The position numbers and the translations under genes were made by a program. Shown one piece after another: positions 34,446 through 42,927 of a stretch of 64,000 nt of DNA (position 1 is its first letter; every line of letters begins with the position of its first letter). The notes under the pieces were generated by a model, which did not search any database, was not told the origin of the DNA, and saw nothing but the letters and a program-made list of their open reading frames with translations. Source of the DNA: Dehalogenimonas etheniformans. Lineage in GTDB: Bacteria; Chloroflexota; Dehalococcoidia; Dehalococcoidales; Dehalococcoidaceae. The stretch spans positions 620,001 through 684,000 of the forward strand of contig NZ_CP058566.2 of the NCBI RefSeq assembly GCF_014672715.2, written 5' to 3'.

Positions 34446-35150
34446 ATGGATCGTACCTCCAAACCTGTTTGTTATATCGTCGGCATCGGTCCGGGCGGGT
34501 CGCCTAAGTGGCTGACCCACGCCGCCGAAGATGCCATCAAAGGATCGAATATCATCCTGGCCTGGGACTGGTCGTTGAAACCGGTCAAAGATTTGGTCGC
34601 GGGTAAGACCTTGTTTTTCCAGGAGACCAGGAACTATCTCCAAAAAGAAAAAGATGCCGCCGGGCGAGCCTTAGTCACCGGTGAAACGGTTGCCGTCCTC
34701 AGGGTGGGTGACCCCTGCGTCTCTTCCAGCCTGGCACAGGTGCTTGAAGTCTTTAAAGATTTCGATGTCAGGATCGTCCCTTCGGCCGGTGCCGCTCAAT
34801 TCGCAGCCGCCCGCGCTCAGATATGTTTGGATGAATCGGTGCTTGTGTCATTCCATGACGGACACGAAGCAGAGAAAAAACGCAAGCTTAAATTCCTGGT
34901 CGATAGCTTCAATATCGGCCGCCATCTTCTGGCCTTGACCAATGAAACTCAGGTGCCTCGGCAGACCGCTTCCTACCTGATCGAGCATGGCCTCCCGCCG
35001 GAGACTTCGGTGCTGGTGTGCGAATACATGACTATGGAAGATGAACGCGTTTATTACGCTACTCTTGGAGAAGTTAGCAACACTGATTACCGCCTTACCT
35101 CCGTCATGGTCATCAAAAACCCCGGTAATGTCTTGAATCCCTGCACCTGA
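34446..35150 (+). CDS. cbiE: Precorrin-6Y C5,15-methyltransferase subunit CbiE
   Basis: SAM-dependent methyltransferase of cobalamin ring synthesis. The 234-residue protein opens with VGIGPGGSPKWLT near residue 12, typical of the corrin/porphyrin methylase family, and has RVGDPCVSSSLAQV near residue 86. No cbiT or other ring genes are adjacent. It is followed at 3 bases by the adenosyltransferase gene, so the pair may support corrinoid remodelling or salvage for the RdhA enzymes. The start has no clear ribosome binding site. Confidence 0.8.
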   Translation: MDRTSKPVCYIVGIGPGGSPKWLTHAAEDAIKGSNIILAWDWSLKPVKDLVAGKTLFFQETRNYLQKEKDAAGRALVTGETVAVLRVGDPCVSSSLAQVLEVFKDFDVRIVPSAGAAQFAAARAQICLDESVLVSFHDGHEAEKKRKLKFLVDSFNIGRHLLALTNETQVPRQTASYLIEHGLPPETSVLVCEYMTMEDERVYYATLGEVSNTDYRLTSVMVIKNPGNVLNPCT

Positions 35151-35152
35151 AA

Positions 35153-35734
35153 ATGGAACACGAAAAGTCCGGAACAGATTATTGCCTCTCGGCGGCATTG
35201 ACGTATGAACCTATGAAGCGAGGGCTGACGCAGGTATTCACCGGTGGGGGGAAGGGCAAGACATCCGCTGGTATCGGTACCGCTGTTCGCGCTTCAGGGC
35301 GGGGTTACCGGGTTTACATCGTCTATTTCATGAACCAAAATTACGACTCCGGCGAACAGGAAGTGCTGCATTGCCTGCCCGGGGTGAAATGGGCTGCCTT
35401 CGGGCCGGGCTTGGTGCGTCATCCCGAGACCCCGACGCCCGAGGTAAAAGCCAAAGCCAGTCAAGCCCTGGCTGAGGCGCGGCGAGCCATGTTATCGGGG
35501 GATTGGGATGTCGTCATAATGGACGAAATCAATATTGTGACCGGTTGGGGATGGCTGGAAACCAGGGACGTTGTTCAGCTGATCAAAGACCGGCCGGAAC
35601 ATGTTGAATTAGTCATGACTGGCCGTTTGGCTCCCCAGGAAGTCATCGATGCCGCCGATCTTGTCACCGAGATGGTCAAGATCAAACACCCATACGACCG
35701 CGGCATCCCGGCCCGGCGCGGTATCGAGTACTAG
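35153..35734 (+). CDS. cobO: Cob(I)yrinic acid a,c-diamide adenosyltransferase (CobO/BtuR family)
   Basis: Transfers adenosyl to Co(I) of corrinoids. The 193-residue protein has an N-terminal P-loop GGGKGKTSA. Unlike RF3-like P-loops it sits in an FTGGGKGKTS context, characteristic of the CobA/CobO type. The Walker B region is VVIMDEINIV. A later ATG at 35213 would give a more typical N-terminus; neither start has a good ribosome binding site. It follows cbiE. Confidence 0.87.
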   Translation: MEHEKSGTDYCLSAALTYEPMKRGLTQVFTGGGKGKTSAGIGTAVRASGRGYRVYIVYFMNQNYDSGEQEVLHCLPGVKWAAFGPGLVRHPETPTPEVKAKASQALAEARRAMLSGDWDVVIMDEINIVTGWGWLETRDVVQLIKDRPEHVELVMTGRLAPQEVIDAADLVTEMVKIKHPYDRGIPARRGIEY

Positions 35735-35753
35735 TCGGGAGAGCGACTACGGG

Positions 35754-36362
35754 CTACAACGTACCGGTTTTCAACGCGCCACGGGGTTCATAAGTGGCAA
35801 TTATCACCCCTGTTGTCGACGCTTTTGAATCTATCAGTTCGAAATCTTGAGCCAAGGTGCCGTCCGAGAACAGTCTTTTACCGTTGCCGCCGACGGTGAC
35901 CGGGAAGGTCCAGATATACATCCGATCTATCAAGTGATTTCTGAGCAACGTCTGGATCAGATTGCCGCTTCCGTGAACCCAAAGGTCCGGGTTATTCTTT
36001 GTCTTTAATTGTTTGATCTGGTCTACGACGTCCCCTACGATCAGTTCGGAGTTGTGCCAAGAAAGCTTAACGACCTTGTCCGACACGACCCATTTTTTCG
36101 TGCCGTTAAACCTCTCCGCTATAATCTGATCTTCTTTCGCTGTCGGCCAGTAAGCGGCGAAGATGTCATATGTCGTCTTGCCCAGGAGCAACTCGAACGG
36201 CAAAGCCATAAAACCGTTCATGATTTCGCCCATAAGATCGTCCCAGTAATTGGCCGACCAGCCGCCGTAAGCGAAACCGCCGCTGGTATCTTCGGTCGGC
36301 CCGCCGGGCGCCTGCATCACGCCGTCGAGTGTGACAAATGTTGTCGTTATGATTTTCCTCAA
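35754..36362 (-). CDS. Dihydrofolate reductase family (RibD C-terminal-like) protein
   Basis: A 202-residue protein of the RibD-C / DHFR-like fold. It opens with TTFVTLDGVMQAPGG and has the WVHGSGNLIQTLL and RLFSDG segments near residues 125-165. Members reduce a range of small substrates; the target is unknown here. It follows the ligase and Ku genes on the same strand. Confidence 0.8.
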   Translation of the reverse strand: MRKIITTTFVTLDGVMQAPGGPTEDTSGGFAYGGWSANYWDDLMGEIMNGFMALPFELLLGKTTYDIFAAYWPTAKEDQIIAERFNGTKKWVVSDKVVKLSWHNSELIVGDVVDQIKQLKTKNNPDLWVHGSGNLIQTLLRNHLIDRMYIWTFPVTVGGNGKRLFSDGTLAQDFELIDSKASTTGVIIATYEPRGALKTGTL

Positions 36363-36375
36363 CTTCTGCCTCGTT

Positions 36376-37392
36376 TTATTCTTTACTCAAGATCGTCTGC
36401 GGCCTAACCTCTCCGGCCGGTTTATCGGTTCTCAATCTCAAAAAGACAGGCTGCCGCAAAATGCCATCCCTGGTGCGCTCCGCGTATTTGATCTCGGCCA
36501 CAAGTTCAGGTTTGAGCCAGGTAGTTTTTGCCTCGAAAGGGATTTCGGAAAGGAATGGTGATTTATCTGTAACCAGTTTTTTCATCTTCGACTTCAAATC
36601 ATCGAGCAGGCGTTCGTCGAACCCGGTTCCGACGTTTCCGGCGTAGATCAGGCGATTGGTACTATCATATTGACCCAGGACTAACGAACCGAAGACGCCC
36701 GATCGTGCCCCCTGGCCGGCGGTATAACCTGCGATAACGAACTCATCGGCAAGCGTTCCTTTGATTTTCAGCCAGTCGGTCGATCTTTTGCCTTCCTGAT
36801 AGCGGGCATCGCGTCTCTTGGCGATAATTCCCTCGAACCCGGCATCGATGGCTGCTTTGAAGATGTCAACACCGTTCCCTTCCAGGCGTGAAATTGCTTT
36901 AACCGATTTGCCGGTATTGAACACCTTTTGGAGCAGGCTGACGCGTTCAGATTGAGAGACAGCCATCAGATCATACCCGTTGAGGTGGACAAGATCGAAA
37001 ACATAGTAAACGAGGGTGTATACGGTTTTCTGACTGGCACTCCGTTGAAGGTGCTGCTGCAAACACTGAAAACACGGCTTACCTTTTTCATCCAATGAAA
37101 TAAGCTCGCCATCGAATATTGCGTCGTCTACTGCCTGTTCGGACAATTCGTTAGCTATGATGGGAAAACGGTCGGTGTAATCTTGAAAATGGCGGGACTG
37201 TAGTCTGGACTCGCCTCCACTGACAAAGGCAACTATCCTGTAACCATCGAGTTTGGGTTCGAAATACCAGCCCGGGTCCGTAAACGGTTTGTCTATCAGG
37301 GTCGCAAGCATCGGCGCAAGGCGAGCTGGCATTTGTGCACGCCGGGCTCCCGTAATGGCGCGCAGATCAATCCCGGACGTTTTTGAAGCCAA
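36376..37392 (-). CDS. ligD: ATP-dependent DNA ligase (LigD-type ligase domain)
   Basis: Joins DNA ends in bacterial non-homologous end joining. The active-site Lys is K47 in EPKLDGYR, and the nucleotidyltransferase motifs DGELI and GFEGIIAKR follow. At 338 residues it is ligase-only, without the polymerase and phosphoesterase domains of full LigD. The start is TTG 37392, directly after the Ku stop codon. It works with the adjacent Ku. Confidence 0.88.
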   Translation of the reverse strand: MASKTSGIDLRAITGARRAQMPARLAPMLATLIDKPFTDPGWYFEPKLDGYRIVAFVSGGESRLQSRHFQDYTDRFPIIANELSEQAVDDAIFDGELISLDEKGKPCFQCLQQHLQRSASQKTVYTLVYYVFDLVHLNGYDLMAVSQSERVSLLQKVFNTGKSVKAISRLEGNGVDIFKAAIDAGFEGIIAKRRDARYQEGKRSTDWLKIKGTLADEFVIAGYTAGQGARSGVFGSLVLGQYDSTNRLIYAGNVGTGFDERLLDDLKSKMKKLVTDKSPFLSEIPFEAKTTWLKPELVAEIKYAERTRDGILRQPVFLRLRTDKPAGEVRPQTILSKE

Positions 37393-38178
37393 CTATTTTC
37401 CTTTGCCTGCAGCGGTTTTGGTTTTGGCCAGACTCGCTTCAAGGGCTGCCATCAGGTCCTCGGTTTCCTTTTCCGGAGGTGCCTTAGGAACCGTTATCTT
37501 TTTGCCTTTCAACTTGGCATCGATGATTTTTTCAAGAGCTTGCCGGTACTCGTCATGATATTGTTCGGGATCATATTTCTCTTCCATACTCTTGATGAGA
37601 GAAACGGCCATGTTGATCTCTGCTTTGGAGGGCGGTGCTTTTGCTTCCGCCAACTCGGGGGGCGCCGTGATTTCACCAGGGTAATGCATCGTATGCAAGA
37701 TCAACGTGTCTTTGTAAGGCCGAAGACAGGTAAGGTGTTCTTTTCTGGCAAAGGCTACTTTGGCAATCGCGACTTTTCCAACCTCCAGCATCGCTTGCCT
37801 TAATAATTTGAATGGTTTTTCGCCCAGCGGTTGCGGTTCCAGGTAATGGCTGTCGAAAAAATAAATAGGATCGATGTCTTCTGTATCGACAAAAGACTGG
37901 ATATCGATGGTCCTCGTGGTGCGCAGAGGCACCGCTTCGAAATCCTTGTCGGTGATGACGATATACTGCCCTTTGGAATACTCGTAGCCCCGTACCGTAT
38001 CCTTGATGCCGAAATACTCCCCATCCTCGGGACAGTGGAGCACCTGGTTTGGTTTGACCAGATCCCTCTTGTGCAGATAGCTGAAACGCAGCGGCCTCTC
38101 CCTGACCGCAACCGACATCGATACCGGGATAACCACCAATCCGAAACTAATGGCGCCTTTCCAGAAAGCCTTTGGCAT
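37393..38178 (-). CDS. ku: Ku protein for non-homologous end joining
   Basis: Homodimeric ring that binds broken DNA ends and recruits the ligase. The 261-residue protein has the bacterial Ku core from KGAISFGLVVIPVSM to the C-terminal Lys-rich tail. GGAGG lies 5 bases before ATG 38178. It heads the reverse-strand group Ku, ligase, DHFR-like protein. Confidence 0.92.
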   Translation of the reverse strand: MPKAFWKGAISFGLVVIPVSMSVAVRERPLRFSYLHKRDLVKPNQVLHCPEDGEYFGIKDTVRGYEYSKGQYIVITDKDFEAVPLRTTRTIDIQSFVDTEDIDPIYFFDSHYLEPQPLGEKPFKLLRQAMLEVGKVAIAKVAFARKEHLTCLRPYKDTLILHTMHYPGEITAPPELAEAKAPPSKAEINMAVSLIKSMEEKYDPEQYHDEYRQALEKIIDAKLKGKKITVPKAPPEKETEDLMAALEASLAKTKTAAGKGK

Positions 38179-38316
38179 ATTGCCTCCAAAATACTTCTTT
38201 TATTCCAATATAGCGCACATCAAGAGTTAAGGCACTCTGAACTTGGAAATTTGAATAGGTAATTTCAATCATCGCCCCAGCTCTGCTAAAATGCGAGTAA
38301 CTTATAAGGAGAAAGA

Positions 38317-38937
38317 ATGTCACCCGAAAAACCACTGGACAGGAATTCAAGTGAAATCAGGATAATCACAGGCGACGAGCCGGTTTGTCCGCCCAAAACA
38401 AAGACCGAACGTAAGGCTGAAGACGAAGAGATGGTCCTGACCATTCTCATTGAAATTCCCAAGGGGAGCCAAAACAAATACGAATGGGACAAGGAACGCA
38501 AGATCATCAAATTCGATCGGATGTTATTCTCCGCTGTACATTATCCATCAGACTATGGATTCATATTGGACACCCTGGCCGAAGATACCGATCCGTTGGA
38601 CGCGCTGGTTTTGGTCTCAGAGCCGACGTTCCCGGGGTGCCTCATCGATGCTAAACCGATCGGCTTATTCCGCATGCGGGATGAAAAGGGTCCGGATGAA
38701 AAAATTCTTTGTGTACCTATGGGGGATCCCCACTGGAACTTCATCCAGGAACTCTCCGATGTCCCGCCACACCTCTTGAAGGAAATTGAACACTTCTTCC
38801 GCATTTACAAGGAATTGGAGAAGAAGAAGACCGGCGTTGAGGGTTGGGAAGACCGCGATTCAGCGATTAAAGCTGTCCAAGCTTCACGCAAACGGTATCA
38901 GGATAAGCAAAAGCAACTCGGCGGCAGCCGGATCTAA
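38317..38937 (+). CDS. ppa: Inorganic pyrophosphatase (family I)
   Basis: Hydrolyses pyrophosphate. The metal-binding signature DTDPLDALV is near residue 90. At 206 residues it carries an N-terminal extension of about 30 residues relative to E. coli PPase. AAGGAG lies before ATG 38317. It is divergent from Ku. Confidence 0.92.
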   Translation: MSPEKPLDRNSSEIRIITGDEPVCPPKTKTERKAEDEEMVLTILIEIPKGSQNKYEWDKERKIIKFDRMLFSAVHYPSDYGFILDTLAEDTDPLDALVLVSEPTFPGCLIDAKPIGLFRMRDEKGPDEKILCVPMGDPHWNFIQELSDVPPHLLKEIEHFFRIYKELEKKKTGVEGWEDRDSAIKAVQASRKRYQDKQKQLGGSRI

Positions 38938-38939
38938 AT

Positions 38940-39524
38940 TTAATCCTGTCGGTTTTTGCTTTCGATCGCCCGTGAAAAGATAACTTCCAGCCGGTCGATG
39001 ACTGTTACGGAAATTTTTCCTGCATTAAATGACAGGTCGATCTGCTCGATTTTTTCAGCTGGGGCTTTAAGATCATGGAGCCCTTCGGCTATCGCGTGAG
39101 TAGCGCACGTTATCGTCTCAAACATATGGAGGGCGTGTTCGGCCGACCATCTGGTCATGCCTTTGCACGATTCAGGCTTGATGTCCAGGCCTGTGACCGT
39201 CAAAACCAACCGTTTGAAACGCAGGAAGCGACGGTACACTGCGGCAAGAATTCCGAATCTGGTCAGGTAGTGGGCGTGAATAATGTCCGGTTTAATACGT
39301 AGGATAATGGGAGCTGCCGCCAAAAATGCGGCGTAGGTTATGGGGTAGGATGTGGTGAGCGGCAGCTTGTGGACCCTGACTCGCGGATCCAGGGCTTCTC
39401 TTTCGGGGGCTACATGGCACATCAGGTGAACTTTCCAGCCGCGTTCGGCGAGTTGGTTGACTAGAGATACTATCTCTGGCGAATTATCAGCTAGCTCGAC
39501 TACCGTTCGGGATGATTTTTCCAT
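38940..39524 (-). pseudogene. Truncated glycosyltransferase (N-terminal domain only)
   Basis: About 194 residues that match only the N-terminal half of a GT-B glycosyltransferase: the IVSLVNQLAERGW and DIIHAHYLTRFG segments are typical. The C-terminal nucleotide-sugar domain is absent, and the pyrophosphatase gene on the other strand follows right away. It may be a pseudogene or an unusual short protein. I chose ATG 39524, with a TATAGT box ending 8 bases upstream; a GTG lies at 39533. Confidence 0.6.
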
Positions 39525-39673
39525 GTGGCACACTATACCTCAATATTGTTGTCTAAATCTATCGCGAGGCATTTTGCGTTTTCCAGACTTGACCGTGGGT
39601 CCCCATTTTGTGAACGAGCCGAAGGTCGGGTAAACTTTATTGTGACCCTTTAAATATATCTCGGAGGTTAACG

Positions 39674-40123
39674 ATGTATAAACGAGTGATGGTGCCCCTC
39701 GATGGTTCCGAACTATCGGAATCGATCATTCCGCAGGTCGTGAGCGTCGTCAAACCATCCAACGCTACCGTCGTCCTGTTCCAAGCCCATGAAGCCATCG
39801 AACCCTCGGTCCGCGAGGTCATGGGGGAGGACATCGCCTCTAAATTGGATACCGTAACCCGGGAGGATGCGCAAAGCTATCTCGATAAGATCGCTGGCGA
39901 CCTGGCCAACCAGGGCATAAATTCTGAAATCGTCCTGGGCAAGGGAAGACCCGCAGAAGCTATCATCCAATACGCCACGACCCATGCTATCGATCTCATT
40001 ATCATGGCCACCCATGGCCGCAGCGGGATCAGCCGTTGGGCTTTCGGCAGCGTAGCCGAGAAGGTGTTTCGTCAATCACCTGTGCCGATTCTCCTGGGAC
40101 CTGTTGCCGGAACCCGGGCTTAG
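39674..40123 (+). CDS. Universal stress protein UspA family
   Basis: A 149-residue UspA protein with the ATP-binding motif ATHGRSGISRWAFGSVAE near residues 115-132. CGGAGG lies 7 bases before ATG 39674. Its end overlaps the end of the convergent PEBP gene by 4 bases. Confidence 0.9.
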   Translation: MYKRVMVPLDGSELSESIIPQVVSVVKPSNATVVLFQAHEAIEPSVREVMGEDIASKLDTVTREDAQSYLDKIAGDLANQGINSEIVLGKGRPAEAIIQYATTHAIDLIIMATHGRSGISRWAFGSVAEKVFRQSPVPILLGPVAGTRA

Positions 40124-40578
40124 AAACGTTCGTAAAGCCCGGTTACAGATACCTCTTCCAGGACATGGCCCTTCAGGGCTTTGTCGAACCGGTCTCTATT
40201 GACGCCGGCCGGCAAATCAGGCTCGATGTCCAGCGCAAGGAAACTGTAAGTGTAATGATGGACCTTGCCTGGCGGAGGGCAGCAGGGTGCGTACCCATAG
40301 GCACCGCCTGAGTTGACGCCCTGTTTTATGCCGTTAGGCAGTTCCCGCTGGCGAGCCAGGTTGGCTGGGAGCCTGGTTGCCTTTGACGGGATCCCCCACA
40401 CGAGCCAGTGTGTGAAAAGACCTCTTGAGGCGTCCGGATCGTCCATAACAACGGCAAAACTCTTAGTCCCAGTAGGGGCGCCGCGCCAGTCTATTTCGGG
40501 TGAAATTCCCGGTCCGTCGCAGGTACAGCGCTCAGGGACTTTTTCGCCATCTATGAGTCCTTCAAAAACAACTTCCAT
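40120..40578 (-). CDS. YbhB/YbcL family protein (PEBP fold)
   Basis: A 152-residue Raf-kinase-inhibitor-like protein. The phosphatidylethanolamine-binding fold is shown by DGPGISPEIDW, VVMDDPDA and THWLVWGIP. The bacterial role is not settled. It ends convergent with the UspA gene and follows the HAD gene on the same strand. Confidence 0.87.
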   Translation of the reverse strand: MEVVFEGLIDGEKVPERCTCDGPGISPEIDWRGAPTGTKSFAVVMDDPDASRGLFTHWLVWGIPSKATRLPANLARQRELPNGIKQGVNSGGAYGYAPCCPPPGKVHHYTYSFLALDIEPDLPAGVNRDRFDKALKGHVLEEVSVTGLYERF

Positions 40579-40590
40579 TTATTAACTCCT

Positions 40591-41292
40591 TTATTGGTCT
40601 ATCATGTTGGTCAACTGATAGAGCGTTCTCACCCTGGGACATTCCGCCGGTGCTTCCGAAAAACCGCCGCGGTCAAGAAGGACCGCCTTCATGCCCACTG
40701 CGGAAGACCCCAGCACATCGATTTGATATTGATCTCCCACGAACATAATCTGTTGCGGGGGAAGTTCGACCCGCCTCATGGCTTCCAGGAAGATCTCGGG
40801 ATTGGGTTTGGTAAAGCCGGTCTCCTGCGAGGTTACTACGGTCGTGAGAAACGGACTGATGCCAAATTCATCCATCAGCGGCTTGATGTCCTTGTCCACG
40901 TTCGACACTACGCCCATTATCATTTCGCGACGTTTTAGCTCGGACATTGTTGAAATGACGTCGTCAAAAAGGACCTGCTTCAGCTTGGCGTCGCGGAAAC
41001 GGAGGAGCATCGAGCGGATGATATCCGGGTTGGGCTCGATGCCGCCTTCATTAAGGACGATCGCCTGGTGTTTGGCGTAGACCGCTTTCACCTCTTCGGC
41101 GGGTCGCTTGCTCATGGGCTTTTTGGCATTTTCGGTATAGAAATACTCGTCAGCGATGATAAAACCTTTGGCAAAAGCTTTGGCCGACGCCTTGATGCCC
41201 AGGCTATCGAGCGCCTGGGACTCCCATTCCTCCCGGGGCGGGTCATATCCGACCAGAGTTTGGTAGAGATCGAAGAATACTGCTTTGATCAA
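40591..41292 (-). CDS. HAD-superfamily hydrolase (haloacid-dehalogenase-like)
   Basis: A 233-residue HAD protein. Motif I is FFDLYQTL, with nucleophile Asp8 but Tyr at the +2 position, where phosphatases have Asp. This Tyr form occurs in L-2-haloacid dehalogenases (FDxYGTL). Motif II is VVSNVD, motif III TKPNPEIF, motif IV FVGDQYQID. Whether it dehalogenates is not decided. Confidence 0.8.
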   Translation of the reverse strand: MIKAVFFDLYQTLVGYDPPREEWESQALDSLGIKASAKAFAKGFIIADEYFYTENAKKPMSKRPAEEVKAVYAKHQAIVLNEGGIEPNPDIIRSMLLRFRDAKLKQVLFDDVISTMSELKRREMIMGVVSNVDKDIKPLMDEFGISPFLTTVVTSQETGFTKPNPEIFLEAMRRVELPPQQIMFVGDQYQIDVLGSSAVGMKAVLLDRGGFSEAPAECPRVRTLYQLTNMIDQ

Positions 41293-41390
41293 TTGAACTC
41301 CTTAATACAGAACGATGATAATTCTAGCGGAGGCGAGTTTGGGGTGCAAAGGTTTGTTTTTGGTGTAAAGAATTTACCACAAAAAGCTCT

Positions 41391-41419
41391 TTGACCTCAT
41401 CATGTGGTATTGCTATCAT
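41391..41419 (+). promoter_or_regulatory. Promoter of lysA, predicting a leaderless message
   Basis: TTGACC (41391-41396), a 17-base spacer and TGC-TATCAT (-10 at 41414-41419). ATG 41427 lies 7 bases after the -10. Confidence 0.7.
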
Positions 41420-41426
41420 GGGCGGT

Positions 41427-42734
41427 ATGAAAAACGCTCCTCCTTTTTTCCCACTTAACTCCAGCATCGATGATAACGGCCACCTCAGAATAGGCGGTCT
41501 GGATGCCGTGGCCCTTACAAAAGAGTTCGGCACTCCGCTATATGTATTTGACGAGGACGACATCCGGGAGCGGTGCCGGGAGTTCAAGCGGGAGTTCACG
41601 GGACGATACGCGGCGACGCACATTGTCTTTGCCGGCAAGGCCTGCCTCACCCGGGCTATCGCCAAGATAGTTGCCTCGGAAGGATTGGGCCTGGATGTGG
41701 TGTCGGGTGGGGAACTCGAGATCGCCCGCTCAGCAGGTTTTCCGACCGATGCGATCTACTTCCACGGCAACAACAAGTCGGATGCTGAACTTGAAATGGC
41801 CCTGGAATACCGGGTGGGCCGAATCGTCGTAGACAATTCATTTGAATTAGGCCGCCTCGAAACCATGGCCGCAAGGCGAGGAGTCCGCGCCGACATCATG
41901 TTCCGGATCAAGCCCGGCATCGATCCCCACACCCACGCCAAAATTACCACCGGCAACATCGACTCTAAGTTTGGCTTCGGCCTCGATGATGCCTCGGCGG
42001 CTGCGGCGCAAGCGATGAAGTCCAAGAACTTGAGACTGATCGGCTTTCACTACCACATCGGTTCTCAGATCTTCGAGATCCAGCCTTTCCTGGACGCCAT
42101 GAAAACGACACTTGAATTCATGGCCCGGATGAAACGGGAACTCGGTTTTATCACCGAAGAACTGGACACGGGCGGCGGCTACGCTATCCAATACCTTTCT
42201 GGCGTCGTTCCGCCTACCATCGGCGAGTATGCCGAGGCGATCGTAAACGCTTTCAGGGACGAATGCCGCCGGCTTGGTCTTGCCATGCCCAAACTTTCGG
42301 TCGAACCGGGGCGGGCCACGGTGGCACGATCTGCGGTGGCTTTGTATTCCATCGGAGCGATAAAAGACATCCCCGGAATCCGCAGGTACGCCTGCGTCGA
42401 TGGCGGCATGGCCGACAACATCCGGCCAGCGCTTTACTGTTCACAGTACGAGCCTTACCTCGCCAACCGCATGTCGGACTTCGCTGGACAGACCTATACC
42501 ATCGCAGGGCGATTCTGCGAATCGGGCGACATTCTTGCGACAGATATCAAGCTGCCGGAGGTCAAGCGCGGCGATATCCTGGTGATGCCTGTCTGCGGAG
42601 CTTATTGCATCCCGATGTCTTCCAACTACAACGCCTTTTACCGGCCGGCCATGGTCATGATCAAAGACGGCAAAGCGCGTTTGATCAGGCGGCGCGAGAC
42701 GGTCGAAGATCTGACCAGGACCGATCTGGGATAA
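41427..42734 (+). CDS. lysA: Diaminopimelate decarboxylase
   Basis: PLP enzyme that makes lysine from meso-diaminopimelate. It has the alanine-racemase-like barrel, with the PLP Lys in VFAGKACLT, HYHIGSQI, DTGGGY and the C-terminal domain (CESGDI). I chose ATG 41427 because a good promoter ends 7 bases upstream; the TTG at 41391 is the -35 box itself. The product is 435 residues. Confidence 0.93.
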   Translation: MKNAPPFFPLNSSIDDNGHLRIGGLDAVALTKEFGTPLYVFDEDDIRERCREFKREFTGRYAATHIVFAGKACLTRAIAKIVASEGLGLDVVSGGELEIARSAGFPTDAIYFHGNNKSDAELEMALEYRVGRIVVDNSFELGRLETMAARRGVRADIMFRIKPGIDPHTHAKITTGNIDSKFGFGLDDASAAAAQAMKSKNLRLIGFHYHIGSQIFEIQPFLDAMKTTLEFMARMKRELGFITEELDTGGGYAIQYLSGVVPPTIGEYAEAIVNAFRDECRRLGLAMPKLSVEPGRATVARSAVALYSIGAIKDIPGIRRYACVDGGMADNIRPALYCSQYEPYLANRMSDFAGQTYTIAGRFCESGDILATDIKLPEVKRGDILVMPVCGAYCIPMSSNYNAFYRPAMVMIKDGKARLIRRRETVEDLTRTDLG

Positions 42735-42927
42735 AAAATCGAAATCCGAAATTCGAAATACGAATCAATATCAATGACCGAAATTTTCAAATGCGATGCC
42801 TCCCCTCGAATCCGACCGGAGATTGCTTCGTCGTCCTTTCGTCAAAGGACTTCTCGCAACGACGACCGGGTGAACCTTGGTGCGTTGGATTTGTTTAGGA
42901 TTTCGGACTTCGTGCTTCGGATTTACC
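42735..42927. repeat. Degenerate intergenic repeats around a small palindrome
   Basis: 42735-42775 has AATCCGAAATTCGAAAT-like short units. 42888-42925 has the opposite orientation (GGATTTCGGACTTCGTGCTTCGGATTT). Between them, GTCCTTT-CGTC-AAAGGAC (42833-42850) forms a hairpin. This looks like a small mobile or REP-like unit. Confidence 0.5.

Noticed and set aside
42877-42927. Longer N-terminus for holB
   Set aside because: The extra residues come from the intergenic repeat; GTG 42928 matches the family start.
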